A DNA stretch of 24,244 bases. It comes from REEB85 sp018971455 (GTDB lineage: Bacteria > Pseudomonadota > Alphaproteobacteria > Acetobacterales > Acetobacteraceae). Made by a program: the position numbers and the translations under genes. The notes under the pieces are model-generated. The model was given only the letters and a program-made list of their open reading frames with translations, had not been told where the DNA came from and did not search any database. Of this stretch, positions 1-7,724 are shown piece by piece. The first letter of the stretch is position 1, and the number at the start of each line of letters is the position of its first letter. Where the stretch lies: assembly GCA_028871195.1 (NCBI GenBank), contig JAGWNT010000063.1, forward strand, positions 1 to 24,244. Direction: 5' to 3'.

Positions 1-1
1 C

Positions 2-1381
2 CGCCTCGCCCCCGCCGACCAGCCGCGCGCCGCCGCCCGCCTCGCCGTCCGCCGCGACGCGCCGGAGGCGGTCGCCCTGGTCGCCGCCCTGCCCACCGAC
101 CAGCGCGCCGATCCCGGCCTGGTGCTCGACGAGGCGCGCGCCCTGCGCCGCGCCGGGCGCAACGATGACGCCGCGACCTTCTGGACGGCATCCGGCGCGG
201 CGGCCGAACGCGCGGCGCCGGCGGCCCATCTGGCGGCCTTCTGGGCCGAGCGCGGCCAGCTGGCGCGCGACCTGCTGGCCGCGGGCGAGCCCGACCGCGC
301 CTACGCGGTCGCCGATGACAGCAAGCAGACCGGCGGCGAGCAGGTGGCCGACGCGCAGTTCCTCGCCGGCTTCATCGCCCTGCGCCGGCTGCACGATCCC
401 GTCCGGGCGGCCGCGCATTTCCAGAAGCTGGCCGATTTCTCGCCCTCCGCCATCACCCAGGGGCGCGCCCTGTATTGGCTCGGGCGGGCCGCCGAGGCCA
501 GCGGGGATGCCAAGGCCGCGAAGACTTATTATCAAAAATCAGCCGCTTGGCCCGAAACCTTCTACGGACAACTCGCCGCCCTGCGCCTCGGCGAAAGCGC
601 CGCGGCACTGGCCGGGCGCATCGCCGCCGTCACCGACCCGCAGGCCCGCCCCACCCGCGCCCTGGCTTTGGCCGGGCGCGAACTGGCGCGGGCGGCCGCC
701 TATCTGGTGGCCTGGGGCGAGCCCCGCCGCGCCCAGGCCTTCCTGCTGCGGCTGGACGACGTGCTGCCGGACCGCGAGGACCGCGTGCTGGACGGAAGGC
801 TGGCGCTGGGCTTCGGCCTGCCGCAGATTTCCGTCGCCATCGCCCGACGCGCCGGCAGCACCGGGCTGATCCTGCTCCAGACCGGCTGGCCGATCGCCGC
901 CGACCCGCCGGCGGGCGTCGCGAAGGCGCTCTCGCTTGGCATCATTCGTCAGGAGAGCAGCTTCGACACCACCACCGTCAGCCCCTCCGGCGCACGCGGG
1001 CTGATGCAGCTGATGCCGGGCACCGCGGCGAGCGTCGCGCACCAGCTGGCCATTCCGGTCTCGGTGTCGGCCCTGGTGGTCGATCCCGACGTCAATCTGC
1101 GCCTGGGCACCGCCTATCTCGCGCAGATGCTGGACCGCTTTCAGGGCTGCGTTCCGCTGGCCGTTGCGGCCTACAATGCGGGGCCGAACCGGGTGGACCA
1201 GTGGCTCGCCGCGATCGGCGACCCTCGCCAGCCGGGCGGCCCGGACATGATCGACTGGATCGAGCAGATCCCCTTCGGCGAGACGCGTAACTACGTCCAG
1301 CGCGTGATCGAGAACCAGGTCGTCTATGGCGCCCTGCTGCATCAGGTGGAGGCCCATCCCCTGGCGCCGTGGCTGCACTGA
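2..1381 (+). CDS. Soluble lytic murein transglycosylase (Slt family), 5' end cut by window
   Basis: Cleaves the glycosidic bond between MurNAc and GlcNAc in peptidoglycan, forming 1,6-anhydro ends; members act in the periplasm. The frame is open from base 2 to the TGA at 1379-1381, giving 459 visible residues. The true start and the signal peptide lie upstream of the window. The first ~300 visible residues are Ala-rich helical repeats like the superhelical U-domain of Slt70, including the family-typical stretch ALYWLGRAAEASGD and ETFYGQLAAL. The C-terminal SLT domain has IIRQESSFD with catalytic Glu (codon 953-955), then GLMQLMPGTA, AAYNAGPNRVDQW and IPFGETRNYVQRV, all conserved in family 1 transglycosylases. 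The 3' end overlaps the pgpA start by 13 bases, so the two are probably co-transcribed. The family call is firm; the exact Slt subtype is not. Confidence 0.93.
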   Translation, partial: RLAPADQPRAAARLAVRRDAPEAVALVAALPTDQRADPGLVLDEARALRRAGRNDDAATFWTASGAAAERAAPAAHLAAFWAERGQLARDLLAAGEPDRAYAVADDSKQTGGEQVADAQFLAGFIALRRLHDPVRAAAHFQKLADFSPSAITQGRALYWLGRAAEASGDAKAAKTYYQKSAAWPETFYGQLAALRLGESAAALAGRIAAVTDPQARPTRALALAGRELARAAAYLVAWGEPRRAQAFLLRLDDVLPDREDRVLDGRLALGFGLPQISVAIARRAGSTGLILLQTGWPIAADPPAGVAKALSLGIIRQESSFDTTTVSPSGARGLMQLMPGTAASVAHQLAIPVSVSALVVDPDVNLRLGTAYLAQMLDRFQGCVPLAVAAYNAGPNRVDQWLAAIGDPRQPGGPDMIDWIEQIPFGETRNYVQRVIENQVVYGALLHQVEAHPLAPWLH

Positions 1382-1842
1382 CCCGCGGCGTGAGCTTCGC
1401 CCGCCTGATCGCGAGCTTCTTCGGCAGCGGCTACGCGCCGCGCGCGCCAGGCACCGCCGGCACCCTGGCCGCCCTGGTGCCGGGCGCGCTGATGCTCGCC
1501 CTGGCCCCGGCGCTGCTGCCGCTGGCCTGTCTGCTGGCCTGCCTGGGCGGGTTGTGGGCGATCCGCGCCAGCGCGGTGGCGGGCGACCCGGGCTGGGTGG
1601 TGATCGACGAGGCGGCCGGCATGTGGATCACCCTGCTCGGCCTCTCCCATGCCTCGCCGCTCGGCCTGCTCGCCGCCTTCGCCCTGTTCCGCCTGCTCGA
1701 CATCCTCAAGCCGGGCCCGGTCGGCTGGGCCGACCGCCAGCCGGGCGCGGCCGGCATCATGGGCGACGACGTCATTGCCGGCGCGCTCGCAGCCGGCATC
1801 CTGTGGGCGGTCGGCGCGCGCTTCCCCGGGCTGTTCGGATAG
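1369..1842 (+). CDS. pgpA: Phosphatidylglycerophosphatase A
   Basis: Removes phosphate from phosphatidylglycerophosphate to give phosphatidylglycerol, at the inner membrane. The 157-residue length is usual for the family. Three family blocks are visible: GYAPRAPGTAGTLAAL near residues 22-37, GWVVIDEAAGMW near 75-86, and the C-terminal FRLLDILKPGPVGWADRQ followed by GIMGDDVIAG. Several hydrophobic segments between them would span the membrane. The start is GTG at 1369, which overlaps the transglycosylase stop by 13 bases and suggests translational coupling. In many Alphaproteobacteria pgpA lies near cinA and ratA/coq10; here coq10 is about 3 kb away and no cinA is seen in between. Confidence 0.93.
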   Translation: MAALTRGVSFARLIASFFGSGYAPRAPGTAGTLAALVPGALMLALAPALLPLACLLACLGGLWAIRASAVAGDPGWVVIDEAAGMWITLLGLSHASPLGLLAAFALFRLLDILKPGPVGWADRQPGAAGIMGDDVIAGALAAGILWAVGARFPGLFG

Positions 1843-1894
1843 CGCCTCAATATCGTCCCGCGCATGATGATCGCCGGCCGAAGCGGCGGGCACC

Positions 1895-1910
1895 GTCCGC
1901 GCGGGCGGAC
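1895..1910. terminator. Short hairpin between convergent pgpA and EF-hand gene
   Basis: GTCCGC (1895-1900), loop GCGG, GCGGAC (1905-1910): a perfect 6-bp GC-rich stem in the 72-base gap between two convergent genes. A short T-run (1920-1923) follows on the plus strand, just inside the neighbouring gene. This is a candidate terminator for pgpA, or for both directions; the stem is short, so support is modest. Confidence 0.4.
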
Positions 1911-1914
1911 AGGC

Positions 1915-2331
1915 TCAGCTTTTCGGCGCCACCCGCGCCGCGCGCCGGGCCAGCCGCCGCGCCTTGGCGTAGGCGCGCAGATCGGCCTCGGTCACGTAGC
2001 CCTTGTGGCCCCGATCGATGGCGTCGAAATGGCTCACCACCGCCCGCATGCGGCCGGCCTGCGCTTGCTCGCGCGTCAGATGTCCGTCATGCGTCGTGTT
2101 TGCCCGGGCGAAACGCTGCTTCGCCGTCAGCCGCTTATGCGCCGGCCGCCGGTGCGGTGGCCGCGGGGACGGCGCCCCAGGCACCGCCGGCATGGACAGC
2201 GCGGGCGCGGGCGGGGCCGCCGTCTGCGCCCGCGCCGGCCCCATCAGCCCGCCCAACGCCAGCTCGCCCAGCGTCAACCCACCCAGCGCCAGCACCCGCA
2301 GCACCATCCGCCCCGCCCGCACGCGTCGCAT
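1915..2331 (-). CDS. Small exported EF-hand-like protein, function unknown
   Basis: A 138-residue product. It begins with Arg residues, then a hydrophobic run (LRVLALGGLTLGELALGGL) ending at ARAQ, a plausible Sec signal peptide with cleavage after ARA. A Pro/Ala-rich linker follows, then two EF-hand-like loops: NTTHDGHLTREQ and, about 28 residues on, DRGHKGYVTEAD. Several calcium-coordinating positions are weak (T, H, K where D/N is usual), so actual Ca2+ binding is uncertain. The C-terminus is very basic (KARRLARRAARVAPK). I chose the start at 2331 because GGGGAGAGG lies just upstream; an ATG at 2349 would add six residues. It could be a periplasmic metal-binding or structural protein. No specific role can be assigned. 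Confidence 0.7.
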   Translation of the reverse strand: MRRVRAGRMVLRVLALGGLTLGELALGGLMGPARAQTAAPPAPALSMPAVPGAPSPRPPHRRPAHKRLTAKQRFARANTTHDGHLTREQAQAGRMRAVVSHFDAIDRGHKGYVTEADLRAYAKARRLARRAARVAPKS

Positions 2332-2353
2332 CGCCCTCTCCCCGTTCATCCTG

Positions 2354-2373
2354 CCCGCAGGCTAGCCGGCGGG
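2354..2373. terminator. Imperfect hairpin after threonine aldolase gene
   Basis: CCCGC (2354-2358) and GCGGG (2369-2373) flank a core containing the palindrome GGCTAGCC. It lies 26-45 bases past the aldolase stop (minus strand) and 23 bases before the EF-hand gene start. It may end aldolase transcription or act in the leader of the next gene. There is no U-run, so this is weak. Confidence 0.25.
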
Positions 2374-2398
2374 ATGGGGCGCGAGCGTCAGCCGGGCA

Positions 2399-3472
2399 TC
2401 AGCGGCCGGTAGTCAGGACGTGACCGATCACCTTTACCGCTTCCTCCACCTGCGCCCGCGTGACATCGAGATGCGTGCAGGCGCGGCCGCGGAACTTGCC
2501 CATGGTCGAGAAGGACACACCCTCCGCCCGCGCCCGCGCGGCGAGCGCGTCGGCCGGGAGCCCGGTGGCGGAGGTATCGAAGAACACCAGATTGGTCTGC
2601 GGCATCTCCACCGTGATGCCCTCGATCTGCGCCAGCCCGCGCGCCAGCACCTTGGCGTTGACATGGTCCTCGGCGAGCCGGTCGATATGGTGGTCGAGCG
2701 CGTGGAGGCAGGCTGCCGCACAGATGCCGCCCTGGCGCATCGAGCCGCCGAGCCGCTGCTTCCAGCGCCAGGCCGCGCCAATGAAATCCGCCGAACCGCA
2801 CAGCACGGCACCCAGCGGCGCGCCGAGCCCCTTGGTGAAATCGAGCCAAACGCTGTCGTAGCCGGCCACCATCTCGGCCGGCGCGATGCCCGCCGCCACG
2901 GTCGCGTTGGTCAGCCGCGCGCCATCCATGTGCGTCGCCATGCCGTTCTCGTGCGCGCAGGCGGCGATCTCGTTCAGCGCTGCGAGCGACCACACGGCGC
3001 CGCCGCCGAGATTGGCGGTCTGCTCCACGGCGACCAGCGCCTGCGGCGGCGCATAGCGCGTCTTCGGGCGGATGGCGGCCTGCAGGGCGGCGAGGTCGAA
3101 CTGCCCCTGCGCGCCGCGCAGGGGCGTGATCTGCGCCCCGGTCAGCGCCGCGGCGCCGCCGCCCTCGCTGGTCAGGATATGGGCCGTCTCGTGGGCCAGG
3201 ATCTCGTCTCCCGGCCGGCAATGGGTGAGGATGGCGATCTGGTTGCACATCGTCCCGCTCGGCAGGAAGACCGCCGCCTCCTTGCCCAGGAAGGCCGCCA
3301 TGCGGTCGCACAGCGCGTGTACGGTGGGGTCCGTGCCGGCCTGCTCGTCGCCAAGCTCGGCCGCCATCATCGCCGCCTTCATGGCGGGGGTCGGCTTGGT
3401 CTGGGTGTCCGAAAACAGGTTCACGCGCACGGGCGGCAGGCCGGCGGCAGGGCGGGGCGGGGCGAAATTCAT
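2399..3472 (-). CDS. ltaE: Low-specificity L-threonine aldolase (PLP beta-eliminating lyase family)
   Basis: Cleaves L-threonine or L-allo-threonine to glycine and acetaldehyde, in the cytoplasm, using PLP. The 357 residues fit the family. Visible motifs: an N-terminal FSDTQTKPTPAM (residues 20-31), VFLPSGTMCNQIA (68-80), a His pair at 94 and 98 where the PLP-stacking His lies, MDGARLTNA (182-190) with the Asp/Arg pair, and DFTKGLGAPLG (211-221) with Lys214 as the Schiff-base lysine. The start at 3472 is preceded by GGAGAG; an upstream in-frame ATG at 3526 lacks family sequence. It is downstream of the anti-sigma gene on the same strand with an 87-base gap, so it may have its own promoter. 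Close relatives act on phenylserine or hydroxyaspartate, so the substrate is not certain. Confidence 0.9.
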   Translation of the reverse strand: MNFAPPRPAAGLPPVRVNLFSDTQTKPTPAMKAAMMAAELGDEQAGTDPTVHALCDRMAAFLGKEAAVFLPSGTMCNQIAILTHCRPGDEILAHETAHILTSEGGGAAALTGAQITPLRGAQGQFDLAALQAAIRPKTRYAPPQALVAVEQTANLGGGAVWSLAALNEIAACAHENGMATHMDGARLTNATVAAGIAPAEMVAGYDSVWLDFTKGLGAPLGAVLCGSADFIGAAWRWKQRLGGSMRQGGICAAACLHALDHHIDRLAEDHVNAKVLARGLAQIEGITVEMPQTNLVFFDTSATGLPADALAARARAEGVSFSTMGKFRGRACTHLDVTRAQVEEAVKVIGHVLTTGR

Positions 3473-3490
3473 CGATCTCTCTCCGAAAGC

Positions 3491-3520
3491 TTGGCGCGCA
3501 GACAACTTGGCGCAGACAAG
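3491..3520. repeat. Imperfect tandem repeat upstream of ltaE
   Basis: TTGGCGCGCAGACAAC (3491-3506) is followed at once by TTGGCGCAGACAAG (3507-3520). The two copies differ by a GC dinucleotide and the last base. On the minus strand this gives two TTGTCTGCGC units 19-48 bases before the ltaE start, a position suited to a promoter or regulator site. Function is not shown. Confidence 0.45.
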
Positions 3521-3559
3521 CAGCAACCGGCCGGCCGCGCCAGCCCGGGCGAGGCGCGA

Positions 3560-4306
3560 TCAGCTATTCGGGCCGGCGGCGGACAGGCGCCCGTAAAATA
3601 CCACCGGGCCGGTCGGCAGCCCGCTCGGCGACCCGCCGTCGGGCTCGATGCTGATCATGATCAGCATGCCCTGCACCGGCCTGACCTTGGCCGCCGGCAC
3701 CACGGTGATCCGCGCCGGCTCGTGCGGCAGCAGACCGAGGCTGACCGGCGCCTTGGCGCCCGGCGCCAGCCCCCATAATTCGAGCTGCCGGCCCGAGGGC
3801 GCGGCCAGCCGCTGGCCCATCGCCGCCGGATAGCTGGCCAGGCGCAGCGCGCCATTGCTCTGCACCTCGGCGGTCAGCGCCGGCGCGTTGCGGTCGGTCA
3901 CCAGCACCGTCATCATCCCGGGCGCCCCGCCACGCGGCACATAGACCATGCCGGCGATGGCCGCGGCCGCCAGCGTGGCGCCGATCGCCCAGGCCTGCCA
4001 CAGCCAGGTGAAGCGCCCGGGCCGGAGCCCCCGGCGGCGCGGCTGGGGTGGGGCGATGCGCGTCTCGATGCGGTCCCAGGTGTCGGGCGGCGGCGACTCG
4101 GGCGCCGTCAACGCGACGAGCGGCGCCAGCAGCCCCTGCCAGGTCTCGACCTCCTGGCGCCACAGCGGATCGCTCTGCATCGCCAGCGCGACCCGCGCGG
4201 CCATGCGCGCATCGAGCGTGCCGAGCACGTATTCGCCGGCCACCGCCTGCCGCCCGGCGGCATCCTCCGGCAGCAAGGCGCGGTCGCGCGGCGAGCCTCC
4301 GCTCAT
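3560..4306 (-). CDS. RskA-type anti-sigma factor
   Basis: Expected to hold the neighbouring ECF sigma factor inactive at the inner membrane. The 248 residues split into an N-terminal cytoplasmic anti-sigma domain (about 20-65: AGEYVLGTLDARMAARVALAMQ), one membrane segment (about 103-122: WQAWAIGATLAAAAIAGMVY), and a C-terminal periplasmic domain of RskA type (about 130-240) with the family-like ELWGLAPGAKAPVSLGLLP. No HxxxCxxC zinc motif is present, which separates it from the ChrR/RsrA zinc anti-sigma class. The ATG at 4306 overlaps the sigma TGA in ATGA, and GGGAG lies 8 bases upstream, so the two are translationally coupled. The inducing signal and any site-1 protease are not visible here. 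Confidence 0.85.
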   Translation of the reverse strand: MSGGSPRDRALLPEDAAGRQAVAGEYVLGTLDARMAARVALAMQSDPLWRQEVETWQGLLAPLVALTAPESPPPDTWDRIETRIAPPQPRRRGLRPGRFTWLWQAWAIGATLAAAAIAGMVYVPRGGAPGMMTVLVTDRNAPALTAEVQSNGALRLASYPAAMGQRLAAPSGRQLELWGLAPGAKAPVSLGLLPHEPARITVVPAAKVRPVQGMLIMISIEPDGGSPSGLPTGPVVFYGRLSAAGPNS

Positions 4307-4842
4307 GAGAGGCACTCCCGCAGGCTCAGCAGCCCGCGGCGGATCCAGGACTTCACCGAGCCGAGCGGCTGGGCCAGGCGGGCGGCGATCTCGGGATGGG
4401 ACAGCCCGTGCACGAAGGCGAGCACGATGCCGTCCCGGTTCTTCGCGTCCAGCCGCTCCAGACAGGCACGCAACCGGGCCCCCTCGTCGGAGGCGATGAG
4501 CGTGTCCAGCGCGGTAGCATCCACCGCCGCGTCGCCCAGATTGGGGTCGTCCGAGGGGGTCTCCCGGCCGCGGGTGCGGGCAATGTCGAGCGCCCCGTAC
4601 CGCACGATCGAGGCCAGCCACACCTCGGCGCTGCCGCGCGCCGCATCGAACTGGCGCGCCCGCTCCCACACCTTGAGGAAGGCATCCTGGAGCACGTCGG
4701 CGGCAAGGGTGCGGTCACGCAGGATGGCCATGGCAATTCCGAACAGCCGGGTGGACTGCCTGAGATAGATCGCCCGCAGCGCCGCCCGATCGCCCTTGGC
4801 GACGGCAGCGAGCAGGCTCGCCAGGTCAGCCTCTGCCGGCAT
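4303..4842 (-). CDS. ECF (group 4) sigma-70 factor
   Basis: Redirects RNA polymerase to a specific promoter set. The 179 residues hold region 2 (about 23-90, with LAADVLQDAFLKVWERARQFD and GSAEVWLASIVRYGALDIAR) and region 4 (about 121-176) with the HTH LSHPEIAARLAQPLGSVKSWIRRG. No extra domains are present. The pairing with a downstream RskA-like anti-sigma resembles the SigK/RskA class. The start ATG at 4842 shares one base with the coq10/ratA stop (TAATG) and has no clear ribosome site of its own, so translation probably depends on the upstream gene. This ties sigma production to the PDH/lipoate operon, although a promoter inside coq10/ratA cannot be excluded. Confidence 0.9.
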   Translation of the reverse strand: MPAEADLASLLAAVAKGDRAALRAIYLRQSTRLFGIAMAILRDRTLAADVLQDAFLKVWERARQFDAARGSAEVWLASIVRYGALDIARTRGRETPSDDPNLGDAAVDATALDTLIASDEGARLRACLERLDAKNRDGIVLAFVHGLSHPEIAARLAQPLGSVKSWIRRGLLSLRECLS

Positions 4843-5321
4843 TACGCGCCGATGGCCGTGCTGGATGCAGGCGCCGCCGCCGGCACCGGCGGCGGTCCAT
4901 AGACCTCGCGCGCCCGCTTGAGGAAGGCGTTGACCATGCGCCGCACCGCCTCGTGGAACACCACGCCGATGGCGCTCTGCAACAGCCGGCTGCGGAACTC
5001 GAAATCGACGAAGAAATCGACCTTGCAGCCGCGCGGGTCCGGCGTGAAGGTCCAGTGGTTGTTGAGGTACCTGAACGGGCCGTTCTCGTAGCGCACGCGC
5101 AGCCCGGCCGGCCGGTCGAGCGCCACCCGGCTGGTGAAGCTCTCGCGGAACGGCCCGAATCCGATAGTCAGGTCGGCGACCAGCTCCTCCGTGGTGCGGG
5201 TGCGGATGCGCGCGGCCGCGCACCAGGGCAGGAATTGCGGATAGCGGCCGACATCGGCCACCAGATCGAAAAGCTGCTCCGCCCGATACGCCACCACCCG
5301 GCTTTCCGCGTGGGTGGGCAT
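4842..5321 (-). CDS. COQ10/RatA-family START-domain protein
   Basis: Family members bind ubiquinone or its precursors in a hydrophobic START fold (COQ10) and support respiratory electron flow; the E. coli member was named RatA and linked to ribosome association. The 159 residues include the family signature near residues 15-35 (QLFDLVADVGRYPQFLPWC), then SFTSRVALDRP, NHWTFTPDPRGCKVDFFVDFEF and a C-terminal helix with AVRRMVNAFLKRAREVYG. The last ~20 residues are a Pro/Ala tail. The start at 5321 is one base after the lipA stop, and the stop overlaps the sigma-factor start. The position after lipA is the usual one in Alphaproteobacteria. I prefer the quinone-binding role for an aerobic alphaproteobacterium; the toxin label is less likely. 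Confidence 0.88.
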   Translation of the reverse strand: MPTHAESRVVAYRAEQLFDLVADVGRYPQFLPWCAAARIRTRTTEELVADLTIGFGPFRESFTSRVALDRPAGLRVRYENGPFRYLNNHWTFTPDPRGCKVDFFVDFEFRSRLLQSAIGVVFHEAVRRMVNAFLKRAREVYGPPPVPAAAPASSTAIGA

Positions 5322-5322
5322 C

Positions 5323-6306
5323 TCAGCCGCCGGCCTGGCGGGCCGCCCGCAGCCGGGCGAAATCGGCGTCCGCGTGGTAGGAGCTGCGGGTCAGCGGGCT
5401 GGCGGAGACCAGCAGGAAGCCCCGCGCGCGCGCCAGCGCGGCATACTCGGCAAACGCCTCCGGCGTGACGAACTCGGCCACCGCCGCGTGCTTCACGCTG
5501 GGCTGGAGATACTGGCCGAGGGTGAGGAAATCGACCTCGGCGATCCGCAGATCGTCCATCACCTGAAGGATTTCCGCGCGCTCCTCGCCCAGCCCGACCA
5601 TCAGCCCGGATTTGGTGAAGATGCCCGGCGCGAGCCGCTTCACCCCGTCGAGCAGGCGCAGGGACTGGTAGTAGCGCGCGCCCGGCCGGATCGACGGGTA
5701 GAGCCGCGGCACGGTTTCCAGATTGTGGTTGAACACATCCGGCCGCGCCTCGGCGACGATCTCCATGCCGCCCGGCTTGCGCAGAAAATCGGGCGTCAGC
5801 ACTTCGATGGTGGTGCTCGGTGCGGCGGCGCGGATGGCGCGGATGACGGCGGCGAAATGCGCCGCCCCGCCATCGGCCAGATCGTCACGGTCGACCGAGG
5901 TGATGACGATATGGGCAAGGGCGAGCCGCGCCACCGCGTCCGCCACGCGGGCGGGCTCGGTGGCGTCGAGCGCCTCCGGCTGGCCGGTGCGCACATTGCA
6001 GAAGCTGCATGCCCGCGTGCAGGTGTCGCCCATGATCATCATGGTGGCGTGGCGCTGCGACCAGCACTCGCCGATATTCGGGCAGCCCGCCTCCTCGCAC
6101 ACCGTCACCAGCCCGTTTTCGCGCATCAGCGCATGGGTCTCGTGATAGATCGGGTTGGTGGGCGCCTTGACGCGGATCCACGCCGGCTTGCGCTGGATCG
6201 GATTGTCCGGCCGGTTCGCCTTCTCGGGATGGCGTGGCCCCGAGCGCTGCGCCCCGGTGCGGTGGTCGATGAGAACGCGGGTGCTGGACATTGGGTTGGA
6301 AGCCAT
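5323..6306 (-). CDS. lipA: Lipoyl synthase (radical SAM)
   Basis: Inserts two sulfur atoms into octanoyl groups bound to PdhB, PdhC and other lipoyl domains. The 327 residues carry the auxiliary cluster cysteines CEEAGCPNIGEC (Cys70, 75, 81), the radical-SAM cluster CTRACSFC (Cys96, 100, 103), the SAM-binding region VITSVDRDDLADGGA, and the C-terminal RSSYHA whose Ser ligates the auxiliary cluster. The start at 6306 leaves four bases after the lpdA stop; a second ATG at 6291 (MSSTRV) is also possible because neither has a clear ribosome site. Its place directly after lpdA in the PDH operon fits supply of the cofactor needed by the two lipoylated subunits upstream. Confidence 0.96.
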   Translation of the reverse strand: MASNPMSSTRVLIDHRTGAQRSGPRHPEKANRPDNPIQRKPAWIRVKAPTNPIYHETHALMRENGLVTVCEEAGCPNIGECWSQRHATMMIMGDTCTRACSFCNVRTGQPEALDATEPARVADAVARLALAHIVITSVDRDDLADGGAAHFAAVIRAIRAAAPSTTIEVLTPDFLRKPGGMEIVAEARPDVFNHNLETVPRLYPSIRPGARYYQSLRLLDGVKRLAPGIFTKSGLMVGLGEERAEILQVMDDLRIAEVDFLTLGQYLQPSVKHAAVAEFVTPEAFAEYAALARARGFLLVSASPLTRSSYHADADFARLRAARQAGG

Positions 6307-6310
6307 GCGG

Positions 6311-7711
6311 CTAGAAGTGGATGACCCGCCCATAGGCGTCAAGCACCGCCTCGTGCATCGTCTCCGACACGGTGGGATGCGGGAAGACCGTGTGCATCAG
6401 CTCGGCCTCGGTGCTCTCCAGCGTGCGGGCGATGGCGTAGCCCTGGATCATCTCGGTGACCTCGGCGCCGATCATGTGGGCGCCGAGCAATTCGCCCGTC
6501 TTGGCGTCGAACACCGTCTTGACCATGCCTTCCGGCTCGCCCATGGCGATCGCCTTGCCGTTGCCGATGAAGGGGAACTTGCCGACCCGCACCGTACGCC
6601 CCTCGGCCTTGGCGCGCGCCTCGGTGAGCCCGACGGAGGCGACCTGTGGGCGGCAATAGGTGCAGCCCGGAATATTGCTCCAGTTGATCGGATGCACGTC
6701 GGGCACGCCCGCGATCTTCTCGACGCACACCACCCCCTCATGGCTGGCCTTGTGGGCGAGCCAGGGGGGGCCTGCGAGATCGCCGATGGCGTAGACGCCC
6801 GGCTCCCCGGTGCGGCACCATTCGTCGATCACCACATGCGTCCGGTCGACCTTCACGCCGGTGCCCTCGAGCCCCAGCCCCTCGACATTGCCGACGATGC
6901 CGACCGCGGAGATCACCCGATCGACGGTGATCTCCTGGCTCTTGCCGCCGGCCTCGATGGTGACGGTCACGCTGTCAGCGGCCTTCTTCACGCCCTTCAC
7001 CGCGGCGGCGGTGATGATCTTCATGCCCTGCTTCTCGAAGGATTTGCGCGCGAAGGCGGAAATCTCCTCATCCTCCACAGGCAGCACCCGCTCCATCACC
7101 TCGACCACGGTGACGGCCGCACCCATGTTCAGGTAGAAGCTGGCGAACTCGATGCCGATGGCGCCCGAGCCGATGACCAGCAGGGATTTCGGCATCGCCG
7201 CCGGCACCATCGCCTCGCGGTACGACCAGATCAGCTTGCCATCGGCCTCGATGCCGGGGAGCTGGCGGGCGCGGGCGCCGGTGGCCAGGATGATGTGCGC
7301 GGCCTTCAGCGTGGCAACCGGCTTGCCGTCCTTCTCGACTGCGAGCGTGCCCCGCCCGGCAAGCCTGGCGCTGCCGTCGAACACCGTCACCTTGTTCTTC
7401 TTGAGCAGGTGGGCCACCCCGGAGGAGAGCTGCCGGGCGACGCCGCGCGAGCGCTTGACCACGGCGGCGAGGTCGAAGCGCACATTGTCGGCGGCGAAGC
7501 CGTACTCCTTCAGATTGTGCAGAAGATGGTTGATCTCGGCGCTGCGCAGCAGCGCCTTGGTCGGGATGCAGCCCCAATTGAGGCAGATGCCGCCGAGATT
7601 CTCGCGCTCCACCAGCGCGGTCTTCTTGCCGAGCTGGGCTGCGCGAATGGCCGCGACATAGCCCCCCGGGCCGCCGCCGACGACGATGATGTCGAAACTC
7701 TGCTCGGCCAT
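6311..7711 (-). CDS. lpdA: Dihydrolipoyl dehydrogenase (E3)
   Basis: Reoxidises dihydrolipoamide on the E2 subunit and passes electrons through FAD to NAD+. The 466 residues are the standard length without an N-terminal lipoyl domain. Motifs: FAD-binding GGGPGG (12-17), redox disulfide CLNWGC (Cys43, Cys48), NAD-binding GSGAIG (181-186), second FAD motif AIGDLAG (308-314), and the dimer-interface catalytic HPTVSE (His445, Glu450). The start at 7711 is preceded by AGAAGGGAG; a longer frame upstream lacks family similarity. It follows the acetyltransferase gene by 13 bases and belongs to the PDH operon. It may also serve the 2-oxoglutarate dehydrogenase complex, whose genes are not in this window. 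Confidence 0.96.
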   Translation of the reverse strand: MAEQSFDIIVVGGGPGGYVAAIRAAQLGKKTALVERENLGGICLNWGCIPTKALLRSAEINHLLHNLKEYGFAADNVRFDLAAVVKRSRGVARQLSSGVAHLLKKNKVTVFDGSARLAGRGTLAVEKDGKPVATLKAAHIILATGARARQLPGIEADGKLIWSYREAMVPAAMPKSLLVIGSGAIGIEFASFYLNMGAAVTVVEVMERVLPVEDEEISAFARKSFEKQGMKIITAAAVKGVKKAADSVTVTIEAGGKSQEITVDRVISAVGIVGNVEGLGLEGTGVKVDRTHVVIDEWCRTGEPGVYAIGDLAGPPWLAHKASHEGVVCVEKIAGVPDVHPINWSNIPGCTYCRPQVASVGLTEARAKAEGRTVRVGKFPFIGNGKAIAMGEPEGMVKTVFDAKTGELLGAHMIGAEVTEMIQGYAIARTLESTEAELMHTVFPHPTVSETMHEAVLDAYGRVIHF

Positions 7712-7724
7712 ATCCGGCTCCCTT

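Noticed and set aside
2420..3778. Long plus-strand frame opposite ltaE and the anti-sigma gene
   Set aside because: The protein is Arg/Gly/His-rich without any domain and lies opposite two clear genes.
4842..5321. RatA toxin of a toxin-antitoxin pair
   Set aside because: The usual partner (RatB-like small protein) is not adjacent and the gene lies in the alphaproteobacterial coq10 position after lipA.
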